From Sinorhizobium kostiense (GTDB lineage: Bacteria; Pseudomonadota; Alphaproteobacteria; Rhizobiales; Rhizobiaceae), in the NCBI RefSeq assembly GCF_017874595.1, contig NZ_JAGILA010000011.1, forward strand, positions 124,001 through 188,000: 64,000 nt of DNA, given 5' to 3'. Positions 16,435-25,017 of the stretch are shown here, piece by piece (the stretch's first letter is position 1; every line of letters starts with the position of its first letter). The notes beneath the pieces were generated by a model that saw only the letters and a program-made list of their open reading frames with translations, did not search any database and was not told the DNA's origin. Made by a program: the position numbers and the translations under genes.

Positions 16435-17910
16435 ATGCGAAGCGAACTCTATATCGACGGAACGTGGAGACCGTCCTCTGATGGCAGGACCTTCGATGTC
16501 GTCAATCCGGCGACGGAAGAAGTGATCCACAGGGCCGCTGCGGCAAGCGCCGAGGATGTGGACATTGCGGTCAAGGCGGCACGCCGCGCCTTCGACAAGG
16601 ACGGCTGGCCGAAGCTCGCTGGCCGCAAGCGCGCCCGCTATCTCCGGGCTATTGCCGATGGCATTCGCGCCCGGCAGGCCGAGGTCGCCCGTCTTGAGGT
16701 GATCGACAACGGCAAGCCGTTGCCGGAAGCGGATTGGGATATCGCCGATGCGGCCGGCTGCTTCGACTTCTATGCCGGACTTGCCGAGCAACTCGACAAC
16801 AATCCGGAAGAGCCGATCGCGCTCGCCGATGCTCGCTTCACCTCCAAGGCGGTCAAGGAGCCGATCGGCGTCGCAGGCGCGATCATCCCCTGGAACTATC
16901 CGCTGTTGATGGCCGCCTGGAAGGTCGCGCCGGCTCTCGCCGCCGGCTGCACGGTCGTCCTGAAACCGGCTGAAGTCACGTCGCTGACCGCGCTTGAACT
17001 CGCCGCGATCGCCGATGAAGCGGGCCTGCCGCCGGGCGTCCTCAACATCGTCACCGGTGCCGGATCGGTCGCCGGGCAGGCGATCATCGATCACAAGGGC
17101 GTGGACAAGCTGGCCTTCACCGGCTCCGGTCCGGTCGGCGCCAAGATCATGGCGGCGGCCGCCCGCGACATCAAGCGCGTCAGCCTCGAACTCGGCGGGA
17201 AGTCGCCCTTCGTCGTCTTCGACGATGCGGATATCGACGACGCCGTCGAATGGATCATGTTCGGTATCTTCTGGAATCAGGGTCAGGTCTGCTCGGCCAC
17301 CTCGCGGGTCCTTGTCCAGGAGGGTATCTACGAGCGCCTCTTGGCGCGGCTTGTCGAGGAGACGAAGAAGATAAAGATTGGCGACGGCCTGCAAGAGGGC
17401 GTTCTACTCGGGCCGCTGGTTTCCAGGCGCCAATACGAGCAGGTTCTGGCGGCCATCGAGGCGGCGAAAGACGCCGGTGCGATGGTTGCCTGCGGTGGCA
17501 AGCGGCCGGAAGGCTTCGAAAAGGGCTATTATCTCGAGCCCACGGTGCTGACCAATGCTCCATTGGACAGCGACGCCTGGCGCGAAGAAATCTTCGGACC
17601 CGTTCTTTGCATCCGGCCGTTCGCGACCGAAGAGGAAGCGATCGAGCTTGCCAATGATTCCCGCTTCGGTCTCGCCGCGGCGGTCATGTCGAAGGATGAC
17701 CTCCGCGCCGAGCGGGTCGCGAGCGCCTTCCGCGCCGGTATCGTCTGGATCAATTGCTCGCAGCCGACTTTCACCGAGGCGCCCTGGGGCGGCTACAAGG
17801 AGTCGGGCCTCGGCCGCGAACTCGGCCGCTGGGGTCTCGAAAATTATCTCGAGACCAAGCAGATCACCAAATATGTGAGCGAAGATTCCTGGGGCTGGTA
17901 CATCAGGTAG
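16435..17910 (+). CDS. Aldehyde dehydrogenase (betaine/amino-aldehyde dehydrogenase-like)
   Basis: 491 residues with Asn154 in PWNYP, Glu252 in LELGGKSP and catalytic Cys286 in NQGQVCSATS. The C-terminus ends WGWYIR, a tail reminiscent of betaine- and amino-aldehyde dehydrogenases. Start 16435 has a GAAGGGAGAA site. In the hydroxyproline pathway an ALDH (HypH) oxidises alpha-ketoglutarate semialdehyde to alpha-ketoglutarate; position in this operon supports that role, while the tail and overall sequence look more like the amino-aldehyde branch. I therefore leave the symbol blank. Confidence 0.9.
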   Translation: MRSELYIDGTWRPSSDGRTFDVVNPATEEVIHRAAAASAEDVDIAVKAARRAFDKDGWPKLAGRKRARYLRAIADGIRARQAEVARLEVIDNGKPLPEADWDIADAAGCFDFYAGLAEQLDNNPEEPIALADARFTSKAVKEPIGVAGAIIPWNYPLLMAAWKVAPALAAGCTVVLKPAEVTSLTALELAAIADEAGLPPGVLNIVTGAGSVAGQAIIDHKGVDKLAFTGSGPVGAKIMAAAARDIKRVSLELGGKSPFVVFDDADIDDAVEWIMFGIFWNQGQVCSATSRVLVQEGIYERLLARLVEETKKIKIGDGLQEGVLLGPLVSRRQYEQVLAAIEAAKDAGAMVACGGKRPEGFEKGYYLEPTVLTNAPLDSDAWREEIFGPVLCIRPFATEEEAIELANDSRFGLAAAVMSKDDLRAERVASAFRAGIVWINCSQPTFTEAPWGGYKESGLGRELGRWGLENYLETKQITKYVSEDSWGWYIR

Positions 17911-17918
17911 GAGCCGGC

Positions 17919-18956
17919 ATGATGAATTGGGGCCATTCGCTCGACCTGTTGTTGGTTCATTGCCAGGGCGAGATCGGCAAGGTGATCATTGGCGGCGCGC
18001 CGGAAATCCCCGGCGCGACCATGCTCGACAAGATGAACCACATCAACGCGGTCGATGACAGTCTTCGCCGCTTCGTGACCTTCGAGCCGCGCGCCAGCGT
18101 CGCCATGTCGGTCAACCTCCTCGTCGCGCCAACGCGGCAGGATGCCGATGCGGGCTTCATCGTGCTGCAGGCCGATCGCGCCCATCCGATGTCCGGCAGC
18201 AATTGCATCTGTGTCGTCACCGCACTGCTTGAAAGCGGGCGGGTTGCGATGCAGGAGCCGGAGACGATCGTCCGACTCGACACGCCCGCCGGGCTGATCG
18301 TCGCGCGCGCCACGTGCCGGGATGGGCTGTGCCTGTCGGTCAGCCTCGACAATGTTCCGAGTTTCGCCGAGGCGCTGGACCGGGAGATCGAGACGCCGCG
18401 CTGGGGGCGCATCGAGGCCGATATCGCCTTCGGCGGCGTTTACTATGCGATCGTCGACGTCGACCAGATCGGCGTCGATATCGCGCCGGCCCGTGCGCGC
18501 TACCTGGCGGAAGCCGGAATCGAACTGAAGACGCTTCTCGCCGAACAGGTGCAGGTGAAGCATCCGGAGCTCCCCGGCGTCGACGAGATCGCCTATGTGA
18601 TGTTTCGCGGAGAGGAACCGGACGGTGCGGTGCGCACCTGCACGACGCTGAAGCCCGGCCGGGTCGACCGGTCGCCCTGCGGGACCGGCAGCTCGGCAAA
18701 CCTGGCGACACTTTTCGCGCGCGGTAAAATCGCGGTGGGTGATCGGCGAACGTCGCGCTCGATCATCGGCGGCGAGTTCGTTGCCGAAGCGATCGGCGTC
18801 GCCGAGGTGGGCGGCCGTCCCGCCGTGCTGCCGCGGATCACCGGCCGCGGCTGGATCTACGGCCGCGAGCAGCTTCGCCTTTCAGACGAGGATCCGTTCA
18901 AAAACGGCTTTGCGCTCTCCGACAGTTGGGGGCCGCAAGTCGACATGCTGGGCTGA
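17919..18956 (+). CDS. Proline racemase superfamily enzyme with Ser92/Cys254 active site
   Basis: 345 residues. The family signatures are present: VHCQGEIGKVIIGG near the N-terminus, HPMSGSN at the first catalytic position and DRSPCGTGSSA at the second. The first acid/base is therefore Ser92 where classical racemases have Cys, while Cys254 is retained. In this superfamily Cys/Cys and Ser/Cys enzymes are associated with racemisation or epimerisation and Cys/Thr enzymes with trans-3-hydroxyproline dehydration; hence epimerase-type chemistry is favoured. It may supply the hydroxyproline 2-epimerase step lost from the truncated gene upstream. Start 17919 has TAGGAG; a second ATG follows at 17922. 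Confidence 0.87.
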   Translation: MMNWGHSLDLLLVHCQGEIGKVIIGGAPEIPGATMLDKMNHINAVDDSLRRFVTFEPRASVAMSVNLLVAPTRQDADAGFIVLQADRAHPMSGSNCICVVTALLESGRVAMQEPETIVRLDTPAGLIVARATCRDGLCLSVSLDNVPSFAEALDREIETPRWGRIEADIAFGGVYYAIVDVDQIGVDIAPARARYLAEAGIELKTLLAEQVQVKHPELPGVDEIAYVMFRGEEPDGAVRTCTTLKPGRVDRSPCGTGSSANLATLFARGKIAVGDRRTSRSIIGGEFVAEAIGVAEVGGRPAVLPRITGRGWIYGREQLRLSDEDPFKNGFALSDSWGPQVDMLG

Positions 18957-18966
18957 GGGAAGAGCG

Positions 18967-19728
18967 ATGACGCCAAAACCCTTGTCGGGTCAAAATATCC
19001 TCGTCACCGGCGCCTCGGGCGGCATCGGCGCTGCTATCGTCGAGCGGTTGGCGGAGGAGGGTGCACGCCCGATCATCCACTACGGCCGCGACCGAGCGGG
19101 AGCCGAGGCGCTTCTCGCCCGCGTTTCGGGTGAGGCTTTCCTCGTCCAGGCCGATCTTTTCGCTGGCGAGGGGCCGTTCCGGCTCTGGCGTGAGGCGGAA
19201 GAGGCGGTGGGTCGCGTCCATGCACTGGTCAACAATGCCGGTATCCGCACCGAGATTTCGATCGCGGCCGATGCGGACGCCTGGAGGGAGGCATGGCGGA
19301 AGGAGTTCCAGGTGAACTTCTTCGCCGCGGCCGATCTCTGCAAGGAGGCACTCAGGCACTTCAAGGCCCATGGCGGCGGCCGGATCATCAACATGGCGAG
19401 CCGCGCGGGCCAGCGCGGCTACGCGGCCGATGCCATGCCCTATGGTGCGACGAAGGCGGCGTTGATCAATCTCACCAAGTCGATCGCGCGCAGCTTCGGC
19501 GCGGATGGCGTCGTGGCGCTAGCGATCGCGCCCGGCTGGGTCCAGACGCAGATGGCCGACGACTTCGTGGCAAAATTCGGCAAACAAGCCGCCGTCGGCG
19601 ACATACCGATCGGCGAGATGGCCGAAATCTCCGAAATCGCCGAACTCGTCGCCTTTGCGCTCAAGCCTTCGCAGCGTTCGCTGAGCGGCGCGACCCTCGA
19701 CGTCAATGGCGGCAGCTATATTCGATAG
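18967..19728 (+). CDS. SDR family oxidoreductase
   Basis: 253 residues. The NAD(P)-binding glycine motif is VTGASGGIG, the structural NNAG motif is present, and the catalytic Tyr-x3-Lys reads YGATK after NMASRAGQRG. ATG 18967 follows a GAGGGAAGAG site, 10 nt after the epimerase stop, so it belongs to the same operon. Fold and length match 3-oxoacyl-ACP-reductase-like SDRs. A role on a hydroxyproline isomer or a keto/hydroxy acid intermediate is inference only. Confidence 0.88.
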   Translation: MTPKPLSGQNILVTGASGGIGAAIVERLAEEGARPIIHYGRDRAGAEALLARVSGEAFLVQADLFAGEGPFRLWREAEEAVGRVHALVNNAGIRTEISIAADADAWREAWRKEFQVNFFAAADLCKEALRHFKAHGGGRIINMASRAGQRGYAADAMPYGATKAALINLTKSIARSFGADGVVALAIAPGWVQTQMADDFVAKFGKQAAVGDIPIGEMAEISEIAELVAFALKPSQRSLSGATLDVNGGSYIR

Positions 19729-19746
19729 GATGTTAGGGAGCGGAGC

Positions 19747-20502
19747 ATGCAACGATTCAAGGGCAAGGTTGCCGTCGTCACGGGCGGGGGCGGCGGCATC
19801 GGTTCGGCGATCTCGCGCCGGCTGGCGGAGGAGGGGGCACTGGTGGTGGTCTCGGATGCGAACCGCGAAGCGGCAGGCGCTGTGGCCGGCGAAATCGAGG
19901 CGGCGGGCGGTTCTGCAATTGCCATCGCCGCCGATATATCCCGAAAGGAGTCGTGCTTTTCACTGATTGCCGAGGCCTTCGATCAGCAGAAGCGCGTCGA
20001 CATTCTCGTCAACAATGCCGGTATCAACCGGCGTGGCAACCTTCTGTCGCTGACCGACGACGACTGGCACACGAGCTTCGCCGTCAATCTCGACTCGATG
20101 TTCCACCTTTGCCGCGCCGCCATCCCCCACATGATCGAGGCAGGCGGGGGCGCGATCGTCAACACCGCTTCGCAATGGGGTCTTTATCCGGCGCCGAACC
20201 ACATCGCCTACAACACCACCAAAGCTGCGGTCGCCGCCTTCACGCAGAATCTCGCTCGCGACTATGCGCCGCACAAAATCCGCGTGAACGCCGTCTGCCC
20301 CGGCGAAATCCACACGCCCATGCTCGAAGCCGGCGTGAAGCGTTCGGGCCGAACCATTGCCGATCTCGACAAGCGCGTTCCGTTCGGGCGGATCGGAAAG
20401 CCGGAGGAAGTTGCAGCTTTGGTCGCTTTTCTCGCGTCCGACGAAGCTGCCTTCATGTGCGGCGCGCTTGTTGAAATAACGGGCGCTCAGGCCGTGGCCT
20501 AG
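19747..20502 (+). CDS. SDR family oxidoreductase (second)
   Basis: 251 residues with VTGGGGGIG, NNAGINRRG, the Ser in NTASQWG and YNTTK thirteen residues later. It is the last gene of the hydroxyproline operon, 18 nt after the first SDR, with AGGGAGCGGAG before its ATG. The two SDRs are clearly different proteins rather than a recent duplication. They may act in sequence or on stereoisomers. Substrate unknown. Confidence 0.88.
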   Translation: MQRFKGKVAVVTGGGGGIGSAISRRLAEEGALVVVSDANREAAGAVAGEIEAAGGSAIAIAADISRKESCFSLIAEAFDQQKRVDILVNNAGINRRGNLLSLTDDDWHTSFAVNLDSMFHLCRAAIPHMIEAGGGAIVNTASQWGLYPAPNHIAYNTTKAAVAAFTQNLARDYAPHKIRVNAVCPGEIHTPMLEAGVKRSGRTIADLDKRVPFGRIGKPEEVAALVAFLASDEAAFMCGALVEITGAQAVA

Positions 20503-20555
20503 TGCATCGGCTCGAAAATCGGTTCTGTTTTTTGAAGGCACGAAGCTGAAACCAA
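20503..20555 (+). repeat. Possible degenerate rhizobial intergenic palindrome
   Basis: The stretch GTGCATCGGCTCGAAAATCGG at the end of the hyp operon, followed by GAAGGCACGAAGC, resembles a palindromic element (GCATCGG...AAATCGG...AAAGCACGATGC) that I recall as common in rhizobial intergenic regions. Here the second arm is decayed and a T6 run sits in the middle, which could also help terminate transcription. Recognition is from memory; a genome-wide copy count would settle it. Confidence 0.35.
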
Positions 20556-20707
20556 GCCTTACGGCGTCCATTGCGCGCTGAAGGTCTGGCGCTATCGTGA
20601 GCGAATAAGCCAAGTTTCGTCGTTTGTCGCAAAAGCCAAGGCGGAGGGGAGTGTTAGGTTTCGGCCGCTGAGATCGGGTCAATCAGCGTCAACTGAGGAT
20701 ATGGCGC

Positions 20708-21349
20708 ATGGCAATATTGACACCGCAGGATGCGGGAGGGCGCGTGCTGATTGCCGAACGCAATCCACTTGTCGTTGCCGCACTGCGCGGGCTTTTTTCG
20801 GAACAGACCAAGTTCTCGATCGTTGGCACAGCCGGCTCGTCCGCGGAGTTGTGCGAGATGCTCGGGGCGATCGAGGCCGATTGCGTATTGCTTAGCTGGC
20901 AGCTGACGGACGCGGAAGCGCCGGACGTCCTCGCCGATCTGGAGCGGCTGGGATTCGACCCGCGGGTCGTGCTCTTCGCCGAAACCCACAACCCGGCCGT
21001 CGTGAGCGAAACAATTCGGCTCGGCGTCAACGGACTTTGTTACCAGTCGGAAGATCCGGAGATCCTTTTCGCCACTCTGACGGCCGTGATGAAGGGACGC
21101 ATTTGCATCCCTTACACGGTACTCGCGAAGGTGCCCCACTCGCCGTTTTCGCAACTCACTTCCCGTGAGAACGAACTCCTGTCCATGCTGGCCGACGGCT
21201 GGAGCAATACCCAGATCGCAGCGCGAACCGGCATATCTGAAAATACGGTGAAATATCACCTCAAGAATCTTTATGACAAGCTCCAGGTCCGAAACCGGGC
21301 GATGGCGGTCGCGATCTACGCCAAGGAGCGGCGACGCGTCCAATCATAA
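20708..21349 (+). CDS. LuxR/NarL-family response regulator with a degenerate receiver domain
   Basis: 213 residues. The C-terminal helix-turn-helix is intact: LTSRENELLSMLADGWSNTQ, then ISENTVKYHLKNLYDKLQV. The N-terminal part has receiver-like spacing but no phosphorylation machinery. The acidic pair is Glu-Arg (LIAERNP), the phospho-acceptor Asp position is Ser63 (VLLSWQL), and the switch Lys is replaced in GLCYQSED. It therefore cannot work by ordinary phosphotransfer. No histidine kinase is adjacent. It lies 307 nt upstream of, and co-oriented with, the serine-cycle genes and is the obvious candidate regulator. The hyp operon ends 205 nt before it, so it is probably a separate unit. Confidence 0.85.
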   Translation: MAILTPQDAGGRVLIAERNPLVVAALRGLFSEQTKFSIVGTAGSSAELCEMLGAIEADCVLLSWQLTDAEAPDVLADLERLGFDPRVVLFAETHNPAVVSETIRLGVNGLCYQSEDPEILFATLTAVMKGRICIPYTVLAKVPHSPFSQLTSRENELLSMLADGWSNTQIAARTGISENTVKYHLKNLYDKLQVRNRAMAVAIYAKERRRVQS

Positions 21350-21656
21350 GCGCGATTTCAGCCGAAGCGCGACGCTCGACAAAGCCGTATCTCAAACCTC
21401 ACGTCGTCGGCAAAAGCTCGCCGAGCGCGTCCCCATCATGGGGTTCGGCGACGTAAAGCCTCTGTGCCGGCGATTGGCTTTCCGGGTAGGGGATTGCCTA
21501 CCCATCCTCCTGACCACCACCCATCCGGGGCGAAACTGAGCTGCCCGTCCGGCAATCCTTTCTGCCTGAGCGAGTGTTGTGCGGCAATCGCCCGAAAGGC
21601 AGCCTATGCGTGGCAATCAAGTACGCCCGCGGTCACCGCTGGCAATCGGAGGAACC
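21350..21656 (+). promoter_or_regulatory. 307-nt promoter region of the serine-cycle operon with an inverted repeat
   Basis: This gap holds no gene. At 21484-21503 lies GGGTAG-N8-CTACCC. Its right half reads TACCCAT, which fits the heptamer consensus TACYYMT bound by NarL-type helix-turn-helix proteins. The same inverted repeat with a 7-nt spacer appears upstream of the second BCCT transporter (29966-29984). I infer an operator, possibly for the LuxR-type protein encoded just upstream. Confidence 0.55.
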
Positions 21657-22847
21657 ATGTCAGGCTATACTCATCTATTCATTCCCGGCCCCACCAATAT
21701 CCCCGAACAGGTTCGCCAGGCCATGAACCTGCCGATGGAAGACATGCGCTCTCCGCGCTTTCCAGAGTTGACGCTGCCGCTCTTCGCGGACTTGAAGAAG
21801 ATTTTCAAGAACGAGAACGGTCGCGTCTTCATCTATCCCTCGTCGGGCACCGGCGCGTGGGAAGCGGCGATGACGAATGTGCTCTCCCCAGGCGACCGGG
21901 TACTGATGAGCCGCTTCGGCCAGTTCTCGCATCTCTGGGTCGACATGGCCGAGCGCCTCGGATTCGAGGTCGATTGCCTCGACATGGAATGGGGCACGGG
22001 CGTTCCGGTCGAGCTCTATGCCGAGCGCCTCGCCGCCGACAAGGCGCACCGGATCAAGGCCGTCTTCGTGACGCACAACGAAACAGCCACCGGCGTCACC
22101 TCGGACGTCGCGGCCGTCCGCACGGCGCTCGATGCTTGCGGCCATCCGGCGCTGCTCTTCGTCGACGGCGTTTCTTCGATCGGCTCGATCGATTTTCGTC
22201 AGGACGAATGGCGCATCGACTGCGCCGTCTCAGGCTCGCAGAAGGGCTTCATGCTGCCGGCCGGCCTCGGTTTCCTTTCGGTCAGCCAGAAGGCCCTCGA
22301 AACGGCGAAAACCGCGCGTCACATGCGCTGCTACTTCTCCTTTGATGACATGATCAAGACCAACGACATCGGCTATTTTCCTTACACGCCGCCGACGCAG
22401 CTCCTGCGCGGTCTGCGCGCCGCGCTCGACCTGATCTTCGATGAAGGTCTCGAAAATATCTTCGCGCGTCACCACCACCTTGCCAACGGCGTCCGCGCCG
22501 CCGTCTCCGCCTGGGGCCTCAGGCTCTGCGCGACCGAGCCGAAGTGGCATTCCGACACGGTGTCGGCGATCCGGTTGCCCGAAGGGATCGATGGCGCCGA
22601 AGTGATCCGCCATGCCTTTCACACCTACAAAACCTCGCTGGGCAGCGGGCTCAGCAAAGTGGCGGGCAAGGTCTTCCGCATCGGCCATCTGGGATCGCTG
22701 AACGAGGTGATGGTGCTCGGCGCGCTCTCGGCCGCCGAATTGACGCTGCTCGATTGCGGGGTGGCCGTCGAGCCCGGTTCCGGCGTCGGTGCTGCAATCA
22801 GGCAATTCCGCTCGACCGCTACGGCAACGACCGCCAAGGCAGCCTGA
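21657..22847 (+). CDS. sgaA: Serine-glyoxylate aminotransferase (class V PLP enzyme)
   Basis: 396 residues, the usual size. It begins MSGYTHLFIPGPTNIPEQV, the hallmark opening of SGA/AGT enzymes. PLP residues are Lys196 (GSQKGFMLP) and Asp170 (LFVDGVSS). It transfers the amino group of serine to glyoxylate, giving hydroxypyruvate and glycine, a key step of the serine cycle. Start 21657 follows CGGAGGAAC; the longer in-frame start lacks such a site. It leads a four-gene operon with malyl-CoA lyase and malate-CoA ligase, which fixes the assignment against other class V aminotransferases. Confidence 0.93.
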   Translation: MSGYTHLFIPGPTNIPEQVRQAMNLPMEDMRSPRFPELTLPLFADLKKIFKNENGRVFIYPSSGTGAWEAAMTNVLSPGDRVLMSRFGQFSHLWVDMAERLGFEVDCLDMEWGTGVPVELYAERLAADKAHRIKAVFVTHNETATGVTSDVAAVRTALDACGHPALLFVDGVSSIGSIDFRQDEWRIDCAVSGSQKGFMLPAGLGFLSVSQKALETAKTARHMRCYFSFDDMIKTNDIGYFPYTPPTQLLRGLRAALDLIFDEGLENIFARHHHLANGVRAAVSAWGLRLCATEPKWHSDTVSAIRLPEGIDGAEVIRHAFHTYKTSLGSGLSKVAGKVFRIGHLGSLNEVMVLGALSAAELTLLDCGVAVEPGSGVGAAIRQFRSTATATTAKAA

Positions 22848-22865
22848 ACAGGGGGAGAGGCATTC

Positions 22866-23810
22866 ATGAGCCATACCATAAACCATCTCCGCCGGCTCCG
22901 CCTGCAGCGCAGCGAACTCGCCGTTCCGGGCTCGAATCCGGAGATGATCGAGAAGGCTGCCAATTCGGAGGCCGACTACATCTTCCTCGATATCGAGGAC
23001 GCCGTGGCGCCGCCGGACAAGGAGCGCGCCCGTGCCAATATCGTCGCCGCGCTCAATCAAATCGACTGGCGCGGTCGCGGCAAGACCATCTCCGTCCGCA
23101 TCAACGGCCTCGACACCCATTACATGTACCGCGACGTCGTCGACCTGATGGAGCAGGCGGGCGACCGTATCGACACGCTGCTCGTACCGAAGGTCGGCGT
23201 GCCGGCGGACCTCTACATGGTCGAGGCGATGGTCAACCAGATCGAGATTGCCAAGGGCTTCAGGACCCGCGTCGGCCTCGAGGCGCTGATCGAGACGGCG
23301 CTCGGCATGGCCAATGTCGAGGCCATCGCCTCCTTTGGCGGCCGGCTCGAAGCGCTGCATTTCGGCGTCGCCGACTATGCCGCGAGCCTGAAGGCCCGCA
23401 CCGTAAACATCGGCGGCCTCAATCCCGACTATCCCGGCGACCAGTGGCACTTCGGACTGTCGCGGATGACGGTTGCCTGCCGCGCCTATGGTCTGCGGGC
23501 CATAGACGGCCCCTTCGGCGATTTCTCCGACCCGGAAGGCTATATCGCGGCTGCGCGCCGAGCCGCAGCCCTCGGCATCGAAGGCAAGTGGGCGATCCAC
23601 CCGAGCCAGATCGCCTTGGCCAACGACATCTTTTCGCCGCCCGAGAAGGAAGTTGAGCGCGCCCGCCGCATTATCGATGCGCTGAAGCTCGCCGAGAGCC
23701 AGGGCAAGGGTGCGGCTTCGCTCGACGGCAAGATGATCGATGCCGCCTCGGAGCGCATGGCGCGCAACGTGCTTGCCACCCACGAAGCAATTACCGCCGG
23801 CCGCCGCTGA
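22866..23810 (+). CDS. mcl: Malyl-CoA lyase (HpcH/HpaI and citrate-lyase-beta family)
   Basis: 314 residues. Landmarks are [13 protein letters not shown], Arg78 in VRINGLDT, and the probable Mg ligands Glu143 (LIETALGM) and Asp170 (FGVADYAAS). The enzyme splits L-malyl-CoA into acetyl-CoA and glyoxylate, reversibly. It lies between sgaA and the malate-CoA ligase genes with gaps of 18 and 11 nt, the classic serine-cycle arrangement of methylotrophs. Citrate lyase beta is excluded because alpha and gamma subunits are absent and the malate-CoA ligase partners are present. Confidence 0.93.
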   Translation: MSHTINHLRRLRLQRSELAVPGSNPEMIEKAANSEADYIFLDIEDAVAPPDKERARANIVAALNQIDWRGRGKTISVRINGLDTHYMYRDVVDLMEQAGDRIDTLLVPKVGVPADLYMVEAMVNQIEIAKGFRTRVGLEALIETALGMANVEAIASFGGRLEALHFGVADYAASLKARTVNIGGLNPDYPGDQWHFGLSRMTVACRAYGLRAIDGPFGDFSDPEGYIAAARRAAALGIEGKWAIHPSQIALANDIFSPPEKEVERARRIIDALKLAESQGKGAASLDGKMIDAASERMARNVLATHEAITAGRR

Positions 23811-23821
23811 AGGAGGATCCC

Positions 23822-25006
23822 ATGGACATTCACGAATATCAGGCCAAGGAACTTCTCTCCCGTTATCACATCGATATCCCGCGCGGCGGCCTTGCCTATA
23901 GCCCCGAGCAGGCGGCCTATCGCGCCCGGGAGATCGGTGGCGACCGATGGGTCGTCAAGGCGCAGATCCATTCCGGTGCACGGGGCAAGGCGGGCGGTAT
24001 CAAAATCTGCTCGTCCGACCACGAGATCGTCGAGGCTGCCGATTCCATGCTCGGTCGTACGCTCGTGACGCACCAGACCGGGCCGCAAGGAAAGCTGGTC
24101 AGCCGCCTCTATATCGAGGAGGCGATGGATATCGAACGCGAGATCTATCTCGGCTTCGTGCTCGACCGGAAATCCGAGCGCATCATGATCGTCGCCTCGT
24201 CTTCCGGCGGCATGGAGATCGAGGAGATCGCCGAGGCGGAGCCGGACTCGATCATCCGTGCGACCGTCGATCCGGGCGTCGGCATGCAGGACTTCCAGGC
24301 CCGCGAGATCGCATTCGGGCTGGGCATTGACAATGCGCTGGTCGGCCGCGCCACCCAGACGCTGCTCGGCTGCTACCGCGCCTTCGTCGACTACGACGCC
24401 TCGATGCTGGAAATCAACCCGCTGGTGGTGACCCGCCGGGGTGACCTCGTAGCCCTCGACGCCAAGATGAGCTTCGACGAGAACGCGCTTTTCCGCCGGC
24501 CGCATATCTCCGAGATGCGCGACAAGAGCCAGGAGGATCCGCGCGAGACATACGCTTCCGATCGCGGCCTCTCCTATGTCGGGCTCGACGGCAACATCGG
24601 TTGCATCATCAACGGCGCAGGGCTGGCCATGGCAACCATGGACATGATCAAGATCGCCGGCGGCGAGCCCGCGAACTTCCTCGACATCGGTGGCGGCGCC
24701 TCGCCTGAGCGCGTGGCGAAATCATTCCGTGCCGTACTTACGGACAAGAACGTTGAGACGATCCTCGTCAACATCTTCGCCGGCATCAACCGCTGCGACT
24801 GGGTGGCCGAGGGCGTGATCAAGGCGCTGAGGGAAGTCGGCGTGCCGGTTCCGCTCGTCGTCCGCCTTTCCGGGACCAACATGGAAGAGGGCCGACGGAT
24901 CCTCGCCGAATCCGGCGAGAACGTCATCGTCGCGGAAACGCTGGCCGAAGCTGCCGATAAGGCAGTCGCCGCTTGGCGGTCGTTTAATGCCGGCAAGGCA
25001 GCCTAA
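23822..25006 (+). CDS. mtkA: Malate-CoA ligase (malate thiokinase) subunit beta
   Basis: 394 residues with the ATP-grasp N-terminus of succinyl-CoA synthetase beta ([29 protein letters not shown]) and the C-terminal CoA-ligase domain ([28 protein letters not shown]). Genomic pairing with malyl-CoA lyase and SGA identifies it as malate rather than succinate thiokinase. With MtkB it makes malyl-CoA from malate, ATP and CoA. GAAGGAGGATCC precedes the start. No anomalies. Confidence 0.92.
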   Translation: MDIHEYQAKELLSRYHIDIPRGGLAYSPEQAAYRAREIGGDRWVVKAQIHSGARGKAGGIKICSSDHEIVEAADSMLGRTLVTHQTGPQGKLVSRLYIEEAMDIEREIYLGFVLDRKSERIMIVASSSGGMEIEEIAEAEPDSIIRATVDPGVGMQDFQAREIAFGLGIDNALVGRATQTLLGCYRAFVDYDASMLEINPLVVTRRGDLVALDAKMSFDENALFRRPHISEMRDKSQEDPRETYASDRGLSYVGLDGNIGCIINGAGLAMATMDMIKIAGGEPANFLDIGGGASPERVAKSFRAVLTDKNVETILVNIFAGINRCDWVAEGVIKALREVGVPVPLVVRLSGTNMEEGRRILAESGENVIVAETLAEAADKAVAAWRSFNAGKAA

Positions 25007-25017
25007 GGAGGCAGGAC

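Noticed and set aside
22230-23783. 517-codon leftward open frame opposite sgaA and mcl
   Set aside because: Spans two well-supported genes on the other strand and has shadow-type composition without any motif.
22866-23810. Citrate lyase beta subunit
   Set aside because: No alpha, gamma or accessory citrate lyase genes; the flanking SGA and malate-CoA ligase genes identify malyl-CoA lyase.
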